Positions 34,896 to 46,569 of a stretch of DNA of 64,000 nucleotides are shown here, one piece after another. Both the position numbers and the translations under genes were made by a program. This stretch comes from Thozetella sp. PMI_491. Taxonomy: Eukaryota > Ascomycota > Sordariomycetes > Chaetosphaeriales > Chaetosphaeriaceae. Location: positions 625,455 through 689,454 of the forward strand of contig MU270044.1 in the NCBI GenBank assembly GCA_021432635.1. The letters run 5' to 3'. Under the pieces are notes generated by a model. It made no database searches, was not told where the DNA came from, and saw only the letters and a program-made list of their open reading frames with translations. Each line of letters opens with the position of its first letter. The stretch's first letter is position 1.

Positions 34896-37779
34896 CCAAG
34901 ACTGTGACTGGGTCCTACCTTAGTGACTCAACTAATTGTGTGGGCATCGAAAGCAGAAAAAAAACACCCAACAAGGCTGCATTAGAGCTACATCTTCCGG
35001 TGCAGCCAGACGGCTCCCTATTGGCTGGTCAGATCTAGCCTTGCGGATCTCGACTGGACCTGCCGCTTGCATAGGGGTTAGGGTTTGGTGATGAGGACCA
35101 CCACTGCTATGAAGTAGGCCAAGTCGACGCGAGCTACCCCTCCTTGCGGGTAAGGAGGAAGCTTCTATTGGCGACTAGGGTACCTTATGCTTCGCGTGCG
35201 ATGTAAATTACCTAGTCCCGGCCAATTGGTAAAGCAATAAATAAGTCGTAATAACATCCGTACACTTGCGACGCCAGCACTCTAGTCAATTGGGGAGACT
35301 GTCTGGCTGGCCCAGATCCCTCTTCTGCTCGATAGCAAACATCCAAGGTCTTTGTGCTCCACTGCTTACCCTGCAAGAGCATGCTGGCCCGTGGCACCGG
35401 AGCGAGCGAGCGAGAGGTAGCACTAAAGCATCCATTGGAACTTCCTAGAAAGCAACGGAAGGCATCGCAATTCCTGGGCGGCCAGGATGTAAACACAGCC
35501 CAGGAACTAAGCAGCCACTTTCCTCGTACCGCAGGGCTTGGCTCCTAGACAGGTGTTCACCTACACCGCCAAGACCGGTTACCTAGTCACTAAGTTGCTG
35601 TACCTATTAGGTGGTGGGCTATAGGCAGCAGTGGCGGCTCCGCTAGGGGCTTATAGCCGTAGGGCTGGGAAGTCTGTGGAGGCTGTTTTGGCTTGTGCTG
35701 ACCGAGTAGTTTCTCGGGCTGCTGATTAGCCCCGAGAGTTTGCTTCCGAAGGCTGGATTGCCCTCAGGATGAGATAATCACGGCAGTCTAAACAAACGGC
35801 CCACCGGTCTGGTATGTCGGACGCAGGTAAGCTTCCTGTCGGAGGCCACATTCTACTTGCTCTTGACAAGACGCTGCGCCGTGGAGCGAATGCCGCTCTA
35901 CGGAGTATAGCCATCTAGCCTGGCCTTTTCCTCGCCTCTCCCCCTTTCTCGTCCTGTTCTCGGCTACTGCTTGATTATTTTTGTCTGCACTTGGCGACTG
36001 GCCCGAGGCCAGGTACCGCCCAGGTTACTTCTACTTTAGGAAATTGCATGTATCGAGGGACTATAGCTGGTGGGGCGGGCCGCGGGGAGGGGATTTGGTT
36101 TGGCCCCGAGACCTGGGGGCCCGGCCCAGAGAGTATGCACAGTACGGGGCCGCCACGGGCGGGCATTCTAGAAAAGTGGGACACTGGCCTTCTCTAGGCT
36201 TACTGTGGTGCTACCGTGCTTCGTACGAGGCATCAACGGCCGAACCGAAAAACCGATCGTATACAATCTGCAATTCTGCAATCTGCAATCTGGCATCTGC
36301 AAGGCGTCGAGCGCGTAATCTAGGCTAGCAAGGCGAGGATGTGGCCGCCACCAAATCTTGTCTCGGCTCGGTTAGGCAGATGAGTCAACAGGAGAGCGGG
36401 CGGCTGAGGTGTAATGCGACAGCCCCCAGACGCAAGTTTGAGCATCTTCGAGACCCCTTTGCTGCCTGTGGCGGCGCGCCTCCAAGGCCGCCGTCGTCAT
36501 CATCCAAGCCTGCGGCCTAGGAAGTAAAGTGGTGGGCTTAGGCGTCCGGGTGTGCCCTCTCAGGCAGCTGCGACGTTGCCTGCCGTGTCAGAGGTGTCCC
36601 AACCCAGACCACGACGCTGGTATACTTCGCATGTTTTGATCCGGCTCCCAGCCGTAGGAGGGGGGACGGGCCACGGGGGCAAGGAGCAAAAGCGGGAGAG
36701 ACAAGGAAAAAGGGACACGGTGGCATCGGGAGTCTGTCGCAAGTATGCACGCATTATGACGATGAATCGCCAACATCGCACCTCTGCGCCGTCGGCCATG
36801 TCGACAAGATACGTGTGCATGTGCATCACCGACCAGCCTGTCCTGTATTGTCCCGAGGCAAGCCAGGCCCATCGTATGCAGCCAATCTCACCCGTGTGCG
36901 CTTGAATGGGGCAATTTTTGGGTCCGGGTGGTGGTGATGCCGGGCGTCGGGTCGGCTTTGCCCCATTGATCGTTGATTGGTATTGCATCCATTTATCGGC
37001 TAGAACTCCGTAGGGTGTGGACTGTGGATATGCACAGGGCCCCCGAACCTCACCCATGCGCGAACACGCGTAATGCTAAGGCCCCGATTCGCTCGGGGAT
37101 GGGTGCACTCTAGACCCCGAGCTTATCGGACTAACACCCACTATTTCTACCTGCAGAGACCCTGTATGCCCCGCTGTTGGATCGCCGTTAGCACGGTACA
37201 ACACTGCGACGGCCCCTCGCTAGTTTCGCGCCAGTGCATTCCAGGTTGCTCAAGCTGCTGCGGCCCGTATTTCGTACCTCTACCCCCAATTGCCTTTCTC
37301 GGTATCGCTCCATGCTACTTCTCGAGGATGGTAACATGACACTGGGAGCTGTCGCAACGCCTTTTTTTTTTCTTCCTCCTCCTGCTCCTTCGACGACGTA
37401 GTTTCCTTTATTACAAGACTCGTTCCATCTCCCTCTCTCTACATATTTCGTATTTCCCGTTGCCGTGTTTTCGTTTCTTCTTGTTCCACCTCATGGTTGA
37501 TAGTCTCTAATATTCGATCCTAATAACCTGGAACAAAGCTTTATGGGCCGTTTTTGTTTTATTGCGCTCGGCCCCCACTCTAGATACGGGCCTCCTGGAT
37601 TGTAACGTCTCTAAATAAGAACAAACGAACCCCCCCCCCCCCCCCGGCAGCATTGCAGGCGACGTTTTCTGCTGGAAATCGACTTCTGCCCTTGCGCCTC
37701 TTCCCCAGCTCTCGCCTGCTGCATGAAACTGGCCTGCCGTGACTGGGTTCATCGCTAGTCGGTGCTGAAGCGGCCGAAG
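34896..37779. other. Divergent intergenic region, HisRS / ABC transporter
   Basis: About 2.9 kb. It contains a short CTGCAATCTG-type repeat cluster (36268-36302), a 16-C run (37630-37645) and CT-rich sequence before the transporter gene. No coding or RNA gene recognised. Confidence 0.55.
37630..37645 (+). repeat. Poly-C homopolymer (16 C)
   Basis: Lies about 135 bp upstream of the ABC transporter start codon, in its likely 5' leader or promoter. Confidence 0.9.
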
Positions 37780-40700
37780 ATGGACAGTGGCGAGAAAGCG
37801 GCCGTGGCCGTTGACAAGGAGGCGTCGGGAACTGCGTCGGTAACGGCCCCGGAGACGGCCCAAGATGCAAACAACGCTGCTCCTCAGCGGGAACCGAGCT
37901 TCAAGGACTACGTCCGCGTCTTCACTTACGCGACAAAATGGGACATTGTCTTGATGATCGCCGCCGGCTTCGCCAGCATCGGCGCCGGCATCACCATGCC
38001 CCTCATGAACGTCGTGTTCGGCAGGCTCGTCGGCAACTTTACGGCGTTCGGAGCTATAACGGCCGCCCAGTTCGAAGATACACTCAAGCGCCAATCCCTC
38101 TACATGTTTGCGCTGTTCATTGCGCGTTTCGGGCTGAACTACATCAACAAGGTACCTAGGTCTCCCACGCGACGCGCCAATCTCCCGCTCACCTGCTGCT
38201 CTAGTTCTGCTTCCGAATCATCGGAATCCGCATGTCAGCGGCCATCAGGCTAGACTATCTGCGTTCTCTGTTCAGCCAGACCATCCATGTCCTCGACTCA
38301 ATGCCTTCGGGCGCGGCCGCAGCCACCATCACGTCTACGGCGAACACTTTGCAGATCGGCATTTCGGAGAAGCTGGGCACGTTTCTCGAGTTCAACGCTA
38401 CCATTGTCGCCGCTATCATCGTGGCCTTCACTTACAGCTGGGCCCTCACTCTGGTCACCGGCTCGGTCATCCTCTTCATCCTCCTCGTGCTCTCCATTCT
38501 CCTTCCCTTCATCATCAAGGGCCACTCGAACCTCACCAAGGCCGAGACGAAGGCGAGCTCTGTCGCGACTGAGGCTTTCAGCGCCATTCGCATGGTGACC
38601 TCGTGTGGGGCTGAGATTCGTACGGTCAAGAAGTATGCCGATTGGGTCCGTAAGGCTCGACAGGCTGGCCAGAGCACGAGCCCCTTGATGGCAACCCAGT
38701 TCGGGCTCGTCTTCTTCGCCCTCTACGGCGCATTCTCCTTGTGCTTCTGGTACGGCACCAAGTCCTTTGCAGAGGGCAGGATCGACAGTGTCGGCACCGT
38801 CGTCGTTGTTCTGATGAGCGTCATGCTCATGGTGTAAGTCACTGCTTTCGGCTCCTCCTTCCCATTTTCCCCCACGTTGCTTGAGAAAGGCGTAGTCTCG
38901 CTGACCGATGAACCTTAGAATCTCTCTCGAGCGTACCTCGACTCCACTGATCGCAGCCTCTAAGGCAATGGTGGCCGCTTCTGAGTTCTTTGCCGTCATC
39001 GATGCGCCCAAGCCCAAGGTAGGCACGCTAAAGGAGCCAGATGTCAATTCCGGGTCGGATATCGTCTTCCAGGATGTCCAGTTTGCCTACCCTAGCCGTC
39101 CGTCGAAGAAGGTGCTCGACGGGCTGAACCTGGTCATCGAGGCGAACAAGAACACCGCCATCGTAGGCCCCAGCGGCTCCGGAAAGAGCACAATAGTCGG
39201 GCTTATCGAAGGATGGTACACGCTTCACGACCAGTATATCATCGCCAAGACGGTCGAGAAGGACAAGAACAAGGCGAAGAAGAAGAAGAAGAAGGGCAAG
39301 GATGGTGCGACCTCAGACGACAGCGACGAAGATGCCGATGCCGCTGCAGTGCTGAACTCTGAGGATACGGGTCCCCGTGTTGAGCTCAAGGGGAGCATAA
39401 CCACCTGTGGCCACGAGCTCACCGATATCGACATGAGGTGGTGGCGCGCACAGATTGGTCTTGTCCAGCAGGAACCCTTCCTGTTCAACGATAGCATCTT
39501 CAAGAACGTCGCTGCCGGCTTGACCGGGACCGAGTGGGAGGGTGCCACCGAGGAGAAGAAGCGCGAGCTCGTCGCCGAAGCTTGCAAGGAGAGCTTCGCA
39601 GTCGAATTCATCGAACGGCTCCCCGACGGCTACGACACCCAAGTCGGAGACTCTGGCACCAAGCTCAGCGGCGGGCAGCGTCAGCGTCTGGCCATTGCGC
39701 GCAGCATCATCTCCAAGCCCAAGATCCTCATCCTGGACGAGGCTACTTCCGCCATCGACGTCCGCGGCGAGCGCATCGTGCAGGCCGCCCTGGAACAGGC
39801 CTCCAAGGGCCGTACGACCATCACCATTGCCCACCGACTTTCCACGATCCGGAACGCCGACAAGATCGTCGTCCTCCAGCAGGGCAAGGTGGTTGAGCAA
39901 GGAACCCACAATGAGCTCCTCGCCAACGAGGAGGGCGCCTACTACGGCCTGGTGCACGCACAGAAGCTGTCTTTGGGTGATGGCGAGGAGCAGGAGCCCG
40001 TCTACGAGGAAGAAGACATCGGGGCGATTCTGGAGCGCGAGAAGAGTGCCGCCAAGTCCGAAACGGCCGCCGCGAAGACCGGTGCTAGCTGGAAGGACAA
40101 GAACCTCTTCACCGGCTTCGGAAAACTGCTGTACGAGCAGAGGACTCGCTTCCCACTTTACACCATCGCTCTCATCTTCGCCATGGGCGCAGCAGCCTCG
40201 GTGCCCCTACAAGCATACCTCTTCGCCCACGTCCTTGTTGTGTTCCAGGAGAAAGACGTGAACTTGCAGCAATTTATTGACGACTCCCAGTTCTGGTCCA
40301 AGATGTGGGCCGTCCTCGCCGCCGGAGTCGGAGTGTCATATTTCATGGTGGCCGCCGTCTCGACCAATGTAGAGCACTTCATCGCGTCGGTATACCGGCA
40401 GCAGTACTTCGAGTCCATCCTCTACCAAAAGACGGCCTATTTCGACCAGGAGGACAACTCCACCGGCCAGCTCACCGCGCGCCTCTCGGCCGACCCCACC
40501 TCGCTGAAGGAGCTGCTCGGCATCAACATGTGCATGCTGCTCGTCGGCGTCTTCTCCCTGATCGGTGCGCTCGCCATCTCGTTCGCCTATGGCTGGAAGC
40601 TCGCGCTCGTTGCGCTCTGCGTCACGGTCCCGCTTAATCTCCTTGCCGGATACTACCGGGTGCGGTACGAGATGCAGTTCGACGCCATGAACAATGCCGT

Positions 40701-41924
40701 CTTCTCAGAGAGCTCCAAGTTCGGCGCCGAGTCGATCGGCGCGTTCCGCACCGTCTCGGCCCTGGTCCTCGAGGGCAGCATCTGCGAGCGCTATGAGAAG
40801 CTGCTGCAGGGCCACGTCGTCATGGCATACAAGAAGGCCCGGTGGACCACCTTCATCTTTGCCTTCTCCGACAGCATCAGCCTGGCCTGCCAGGCTCTCA
40901 TCTTTTACTACGGCGGCCGCCTGCTCCTGTCGGGCGAGTACGACGCCACCTCGTTCTTCGTCACCTACATGGCCGTCATCCAAGGCGCGGAGTCGGCCGG
41001 CCAGTGGCTCAGCTTCGGGCCCAACGCCGCCCAGGCTTCGGCGGCAGCCAACCGCATCCTCAGCGTGCGCGGGTCCCGGAACACGGACGAAGCCTTGTCG
41101 ACCGAGACGATCCCCGACACCGAGGGCGGCGTCAAGATCGAGCTCGAGGACGTCTACTTCAAGTACCCCACCCGAGACATGTCCATCTTCAAGGGGCTGA
41201 ACCTCACCATCGAGAAGGGCCAGTTCGCGGCTCTCGTCGGCGCGTCAGGCTCGGGCAAGACGTCGGTCGTGTCGCTGCTGGAGCGCTTCTACGACGTGGC
41301 CAAGGGCCGAATCCTGTTCAACGGCAAGGACATCACCGACGTCAACGTGTACGAGTACCGCAAGCTGCTCTCGCTGGTGGCGCAGGAGCCGTCGCTGTTC
41401 TCAGGCACCATCCGGGAGAACATCCTCCTGGGCGTGGACCCTACGCAGGTGACGGAGGAGCAGCTCCACCAGTGCTGCCGGGACGCCAACATCCACGACT
41501 TCATCATCTCGCTCCCCGACGGCTACAACACCAACATTGGCAGCAAGGGCGTGAGCCTCAGCGGCGGCCAGAAGCAGCGCGTGTCGATCGCGCGTGCCCT
41601 GATCCGGGACCCGCGCGTGCTGCTGCTCGACGAGGCCACCAGCTCGCTCGACTCGGAGAGCGAGAAGCTGGTGCAGACGGCCTTCGAGCGCGTCTCCAAG
41701 GGCCGGACCACGGTGGCCGTGGCGCACCGCCTGGCGACCATCCAGAAGGCGGATATCATCTACGTGCTGGGCGAGGGCAAGGTGCTGGAGAAGGGCAACC
41801 ACGCCGAGCTTCTCAAGCTGAAGGGTGTCTACTGGCACATGGTGAGTAGTTCCCCCCATCCCTAGAGCGAACTTCGAATTCTAACGCTGGTGCGCAGTGC
41901 CAAAACCAAGCCCTCGATCGATAG
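37780..41924 (+). CDS. Full-length ABCB (multidrug-resistance type) transporter
   Basis: TMD-NBD-TMD-NBD exporter of 1316 aa, the size of fungal P-glycoprotein/Ste6-like pumps. Exons 37780-38151, 38205-38833, 38919-41841 and a last 27-nt exon 41898-41924 coding CQNQALDR. NBD1: Walker A GPSGSGKST (about residues 418-426), Q-loop GLVQQEPFLF, signature KLSGGQRQRLAIARS, Walker B ILILDEATSAID, H-loop IAHRLSTI. NBD2: GASGSGKTS, VAQEPSLFSG, VSLSGGQKQRVSIARA, LLLDEATSSLD, VAHRLATI. NBD1 has an extra charged insert at about 444-487 (a Lys run, then an acidic run). Both NBDs keep the catalytic Glu after Walker B, so both sites look competent. Substrate is unknown; drug or toxin efflux, lipid or pheromone export are all possible. 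ATG 37780 is the first ATG in frame. Confidence 0.95.
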
Positions 41925-43779
41925 ACGTGGACCTGTTCCCCGTCTCGTGTACTGTACGACCATTCGGCGTAACAACATTTTCTTTTCGTTGTACTTTTTT
42001 ATTCCCCGCCACCCTCACCTCAATGCATGCGTTTTCTCACAGAGACTGGGGCGCGGGAGGCATTTTCGGAAAGGTGCAATGGAAGCACCCCTCATTACAG
42101 TGACATGTTGGCTGCTTCACGGGGAAAGGCTAGCCATGCATAGATAGATATACCCTACTTTGGTCCATATGTTGTTATTAGTATCATCACTTCTTTTTAC
42201 AAGAGGTGTGGAATAAAAAAAATAGTGGCTTTGCCGACGGCGAAGAGAGGAACGAGGAACGAGAATAGAGCATCCCTGGTTCATTGCACAATTACCTCTT
42301 TCGCAGTTCATGTCTCGTTGCTACCGTGTTTGAAATTGGCGTGGACGGATCCTATGCTTGGCGGTGCCAGGTCGACTATGCATCCTACGTAGCTGTGCAC
42401 ACCACGTGCGCGCGCACCGTCTACTATTAGAGGATGCTTTCGAGCTACATAGCACAACGTAGCGAGCAGGTGGTAGGAAAGGTAGTATACGAGGAACCAA
42501 GCGTCTGGGCAGCGGGGCCAGGGAGGAGCGCGCCTGAGGAAAGGCCCATCCTTCTCGGCGCTCGTTTCCGTCCCAGGCGGGCTCCCGACAGAGGCGAACA
42601 AGGCAGAAGTGTGAATTTTCGTGTGTGTGTGTGTGTGTGTGTGGCCGTCCGGGAAGATAGAGAAGGAGAAGATAGACACCAATACTACTACTGTACTAGC
42701 AATCAAACGGACCCCCCGGCCCGCTTCCTCCTGTGCGGCCCCGAAGGAGTGGCGGCCTGTTATTAGTATGTAGTAGGATTGGGACCCACGCTGTCAGATC
42801 TTGGTAGCGCCGCTTCCGGCTCGTTACGGCTACCCAAGTTTGCTCGTAAGTAGGTAGATGCAGTGCCTTGCGGGGATACTGGACCGTAGGTTACTGTAGT
42901 ATGCATTGATGATTACTCGCTTGCTCGCCTGCTCGCCTAGTCGGCCCGGCACTTGTCAGCGGCTCCGCATCCAAGGAAATACTACGGAATAGGCACTCGC
43001 CCAGGACTTTTGCTCCATTTGCTCACTTGCGTGAATGGTCCCCCCACCCCGGTTGGGTGACGGAGCGACGTGGGTTTTTTTTTTCTCTCCTGGTTTCCAA
43101 AACGGCTTCATTGCAGGCACCAACAGCACCTCGACAACGACCAGCACGTTGCGCAACCAGGCGGGGAGCGATGCGCTCTACCCGCTCAAGAGACCGGTGC
43201 GAGAAAGGTTGCAAGAAAGATGCAAGAACCAGGGCTACCTACAAGAAACAATGGTTCCTTGCTGTTTTTATTCTAGTTGCTTCCTTCTCTGCCCCTACGT
43301 AATATTAGCCTAGCCTAGCAAGCAACCCAAGACCGCGTACAACCAAGGGGCTCTCCATTTCGCTTGGTCTCTCTGCAAGGTTTTTTTGGACCACCGGCAG
43401 GGGGGCAACTCAAGTCCTTAGTATTTGGCCCCTGGCAAGGGTATATACATAGCACAATCTGGACGGTTGGCCGATCGCCATCTAGAAAAGCCAAGCCTGG
43501 ATTATGTCCTACGTCGAAAGCGTTACATGGACTTTCCAATAGCGTCAAACCTCCCCCGAGATCCATGGCCGCGGAAGTCCGTATATCGTGGAGCGCGACC
43601 GAATCCGCGGGAATCTGCATGCCCATTTATACCGTGGACTGCTCCCGCCAAAGATCAGGAGGATGCCAGGCTGACCTCTCTCCACCGCGCACCGCTTCCT
43701 CTCTCTGACCATCCCCGGCCCTGTCCTGCCAGCCTCGCCCCCGCGTTCCTCCGGTTGCAAGCCCCGTTCTCCCGTCATC
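41925..43779. other. Intergenic region, ABC transporter / LysM gene
   Basis: About 1.85 kb between genes on the same strand. It contains a (GT)n microsatellite (42621-42643). No coding frame could be supported. A TTATACC box at about 43626, 150 bp before the LysM start, is a possible TATA element. Confidence 0.5.
42621..42643 (+). repeat. (GT)n microsatellite
   Basis: About 11.5 uninterrupted GT units in intergenic DNA. Confidence 0.9.
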
Positions 43780-44592
43780 ATGCGCTCCCACTTCGTCGCC
43801 GCAGCCGTAGCTGCCCAGGTCGCCGCCGTCGTCGCCACCCCGGTCGTCCCCGCCGCCGTGGCCCGCGCCGACAACGGCATCGCCACGCCGACGCCCATCC
43901 AGGACGGCATGGTGGACAACTGCAACTCGTTCTACCTGGTGTCGTCGGGCGACACCTGCCAGGTCATCGCCGACAAGCAGGGCGTCGCGACCAGCGACCT
44001 GATCGCCTGGAACCCGGCCGTCGGCAGCGACTGCACCAACCTGTGGCTCGGCTACGAGCTCTGCGTCGGCGTCGTCGGCGGCGCCTCGGCCACCGTCACC
44101 GCCACCGCCACGTCGACGGGCTCCGGCAACGGCATCACCACGCCCACCCCGACCCAGGCCGGCATGGTGAGCAACTGCAACACCTTCTACCAGGTGTCGT
44201 CGGGCGACACCTGCCAGAGCATCGCCGACAGCAAAGGCGTCTCGGTCAGCGACCTGGTCAGCTGGAACCCGGCCGTCGGCAGCGACTGCACCAGCCTCTG
44301 GCTCGGCTACCAGGTGTGCGTGAACGTCATCGGCGGCACCACCGCCACCCCGACCGCCACCTCGACCCCCACCAAGCCGGACAACGGCGTCACCACGCCC
44401 ACGCCCACCCAGGCCGGCATGGTCGACAGCTGCAAGACCTTCCACCTGGTCGTATCGGGCGACTCTTGCGACCAGATCGCCAAGGTCGATGCCGGTGTCA
44501 GCCTCGACACCTTCTACTCGTGGAACCCCGCTGTCGGCAACACCTGCGCGAACCTCTGGCTCGGCTACTACGTTTGCATTGCTGTCCTGTAA
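43780..44592 (+). CDS. Secreted protein with three LysM domains (LysM-effector type)
   Basis: 270 aa, intronless. An N-terminal Ala/Val-rich signal peptide (MRSHFVAAAVAAQVAAVVAT) is followed by three LysM modules at about residues 48-96, 133-181 and 218-267. Each has the form C-x-(S/T)F-(Y/H)-x(2)-(S/V)SGD(T/S)C and ends WNPAVG-(S/N)-(D/T)C-x(2)-LWLGY-x(2)-C, with four Cys as in fungal LysM proteins. Thr/Pro-rich linkers join them. There is no catalytic domain and no GPI or transmembrane tail: the protein ends 3 residues after LysM3. Such proteins bind chitin fragments; in plant-associated fungi they can mask chitin from host receptors or protect hyphae, and in others they act in the cell wall. 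The repeats are exactly 85 residues apart. Host role is not deducible here. Confidence 0.92.
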   Translation: MRSHFVAAAVAAQVAAVVATPVVPAAVARADNGIATPTPIQDGMVDNCNSFYLVSSGDTCQVIADKQGVATSDLIAWNPAVGSDCTNLWLGYELCVGVVGGASATVTATATSTGSGNGITTPTPTQAGMVSNCNTFYQVSSGDTCQSIADSKGVSVSDLVSWNPAVGSDCTSLWLGYQVCVNVIGGTTATPTATSTPTKPDNGVTTPTPTQAGMVDSCKTFHLVVSGDSCDQIAKVDAGVSLDTFYSWNPAVGNTCANLWLGYYVCIAVL

Positions 44593-45306
44593 GCGACCGC
44601 CTACGAAGGCAATCCACAATAGACATGGACACCTTGGCCCTGAGCGACCGGCCGGCCATGTGATGGCGTTTTGGGCGCCGAAATAGGCCATCTCTGCAAC
44701 CTCCTCGTGCCCAGCCGAGGAGCTATTCTTCCAGTATATATAATCCTGTATGTATGTATATATATATGTAGAAGGGTATACAAAATATGACACGGCACCG
44801 CCGATGCAGAGTCCTCGGCTCTGAACACGATGTTACTCGAGATTGATGTGCGCCTCCGTACATTTGTTGACTTCAGGGGTGCATCCCGTCCCGTCCCGGG
44901 CGATAAGATAAGCCCTGCCTCGGTAGCGCCGGGGGGGGGGGGGCGCGGGGTTAGTACCTCTTGTATCATCGTGCAGCGTGCATGGAGCCCAGGAATGCGC
45001 GCGCTTGGCCTAGCTTTGTCCTCGTGATAAGGGTTCGTGCTGACCAGCACCAAGCTAAGCGGATCTAAATCTAAACCTCCATCCAGTACATACAAGACAT
45101 TCGGTTTCCAATGGCATAAGGAGACACTGCCCGCCTTCGCCCCTCCTCCCTGTTTCTCCGCCGAAAGCGCCGCCTTTCTCTCGTCTTCTTCTTCTCCTCA
45201 TCCTTCTGCCGTCTCCGTCTCCGCCCTCCACCTTCTCCCCCCCCTGCCCTCTCCTTTCTTTATATTGACCACTCCTCTCCCCTCTACTTTGTGGGCAGTG
45301 CAGACC
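44593..45306. other. Intergenic region, LysM gene / cytidine deaminase
   Basis: About 710 bp. It contains a TA-rich stretch (44735-44770), a 13-G run (44931-44943) and a strongly CT-rich leader before the deaminase gene. Confidence 0.55.
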
Positions 45307-45929
45307 ATGGCGCCCCAGGTCTTCTCCTTCCCCGCGGACGCCGAGGAAGCAGGCAAGCAGTTCGGCCTGACGCGCGAGGAGCTCGAGCGGCTGCACGCCT
45401 CGTCCGTCCAGGCCAAGGGCACGGCCTACTGCCCCTACAGCAACTTCCGGGTCGGCGCGGCGCTGCTCTCGCAGGCCGGCGGCATCACGCCCGGCGCCAA
45501 CGTCGAGAACGCCTCTTATCCCGTCACCACGTGCGCCGAGCGTGTGGCCTTTGGGAAGGCCATTACCGAGGGCGTGCGCGGCTTCAAGGCCGTGGCCGTC
45601 GCCACCGACATCACGCCCCCGGCTAGCCCGTGCGGCATGTGCCGGCAGTGGTGAGTGCCGCCCGGCTTTTTTTTTAGAGCTCTTGTCCCGGGTGGGGTAA
45701 CGGCGAGCTGACAGTCTGTTTCCAGCATTCGCGAGTTCTGCGATCTGAAGACGCCCGTTATCATGTTCGACAAGGATGATAAGTTCATCGTGATGCATCT
45801 CGAAGAGGTTTGTATCCACGCGTCTGTCGTTGTTGTCTTCCACGTGCTAACAGCGCCCCACAGCTGCTCCCCAACTCCTTCGGCCCGGAGGCGTTAGGCG
45901 TTCAGGCCCAGATCAAGAGAAACAACTGA
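45307..45929 (+). CDS. cdd1: Cytidine deaminase
   Basis: Converts cytidine and deoxycytidine to uridine and deoxyuridine in pyrimidine salvage. Exons 45307-45650, 45726-45807 and 45864-45929 give 163 aa, within the usual range for homotetrameric CDAs. Zinc site: TTCAERVA (Cys, with catalytic Glu) and SPCGMCRQC (two Cys), the last Cys codon being split by the first intron. The substrate-binding segment YCPYSNFRVGAALL is conserved. The final exon (LLPNSFGPEALG) completes the C-terminal helix region. Family identity is certain. Converges on the FYVE-RING gene with about 640 bp between. Confidence 0.96.
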
Positions 45930-46569
45930 GCGATAGAACGGCGTGGCAAGGCCGGTCGCCAGCTACACTTGTCATTCGTAGACCAGGATCTCGGGGGGCA
46001 TGTTTACAAAAGAGTAGCGCAAGCTCAGGCGTACTTCAATTCACAGTGGGGTTTAGGGCGATGGTGTGTGCTCGTGGCTTTATTCTACTACGATTCTACC
46101 ATGATACTGGACTCATACGATGCAAGCAGCTAGACAAGTCAGACTAATTGGCAATGGATACCCAGCCTCTGGCTTTCCTCTTAGACGGTCTCTACCTAAA
46201 TTAGATCCTCAGTCCGTCTGGTATATGCGTCCAACAGCGCGCTAGCTCGCAACCGTGCCTTCAAGAGGGAAAAAAAAAACGATGAGGAGTGACTCGTAAA
46301 ATAGACGGGCGCATAGCCTGTGTGCGCCGTATAAGATGCATGGATGCTGAAGCATCTCGTGGACGTCAAAAGGACGGGAAAGGCGAGGTATCTTCTCATG
46401 TCCACCCAATAAACACCTCACCCGAAACCAACTCCGGAAAGGATCTAATCGAGCCATGCAGGAAAAACGTAAGAGCAGAAGGAAAGCAGGAAGGGGGGAA
46501 GAACAGAAACTGTACGGTCGGCTTGCTCTCCGCAAGACTGACCGGCAACTCTATACCGGCTCATCTCGT
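45930..46569. other. Convergent intergenic region
   Basis: About 640 bp of 3' flanking DNA for two converging genes. Nothing recognised. Confidence 0.55.

Noticed and set aside
34447-34923. 158-codon plus-strand frame opposite the HisRS first exon
   Set aside because: Antisense shadow of the presequence region, beginning in a GT microsatellite.
40842-41849. 335-codon frame inside the ABC transporter
   Set aside because: Alternative frame of NBD2 with Arg/His/Pro-rich nonsense composition.
43425-44663. 412-codon frame and a 388-codon minus-strand frame over the LysM gene
   Set aside because: Shadows caused by GC-rich third positions; only the frame at 43780-44592 gives a signal peptide and LysM domains.
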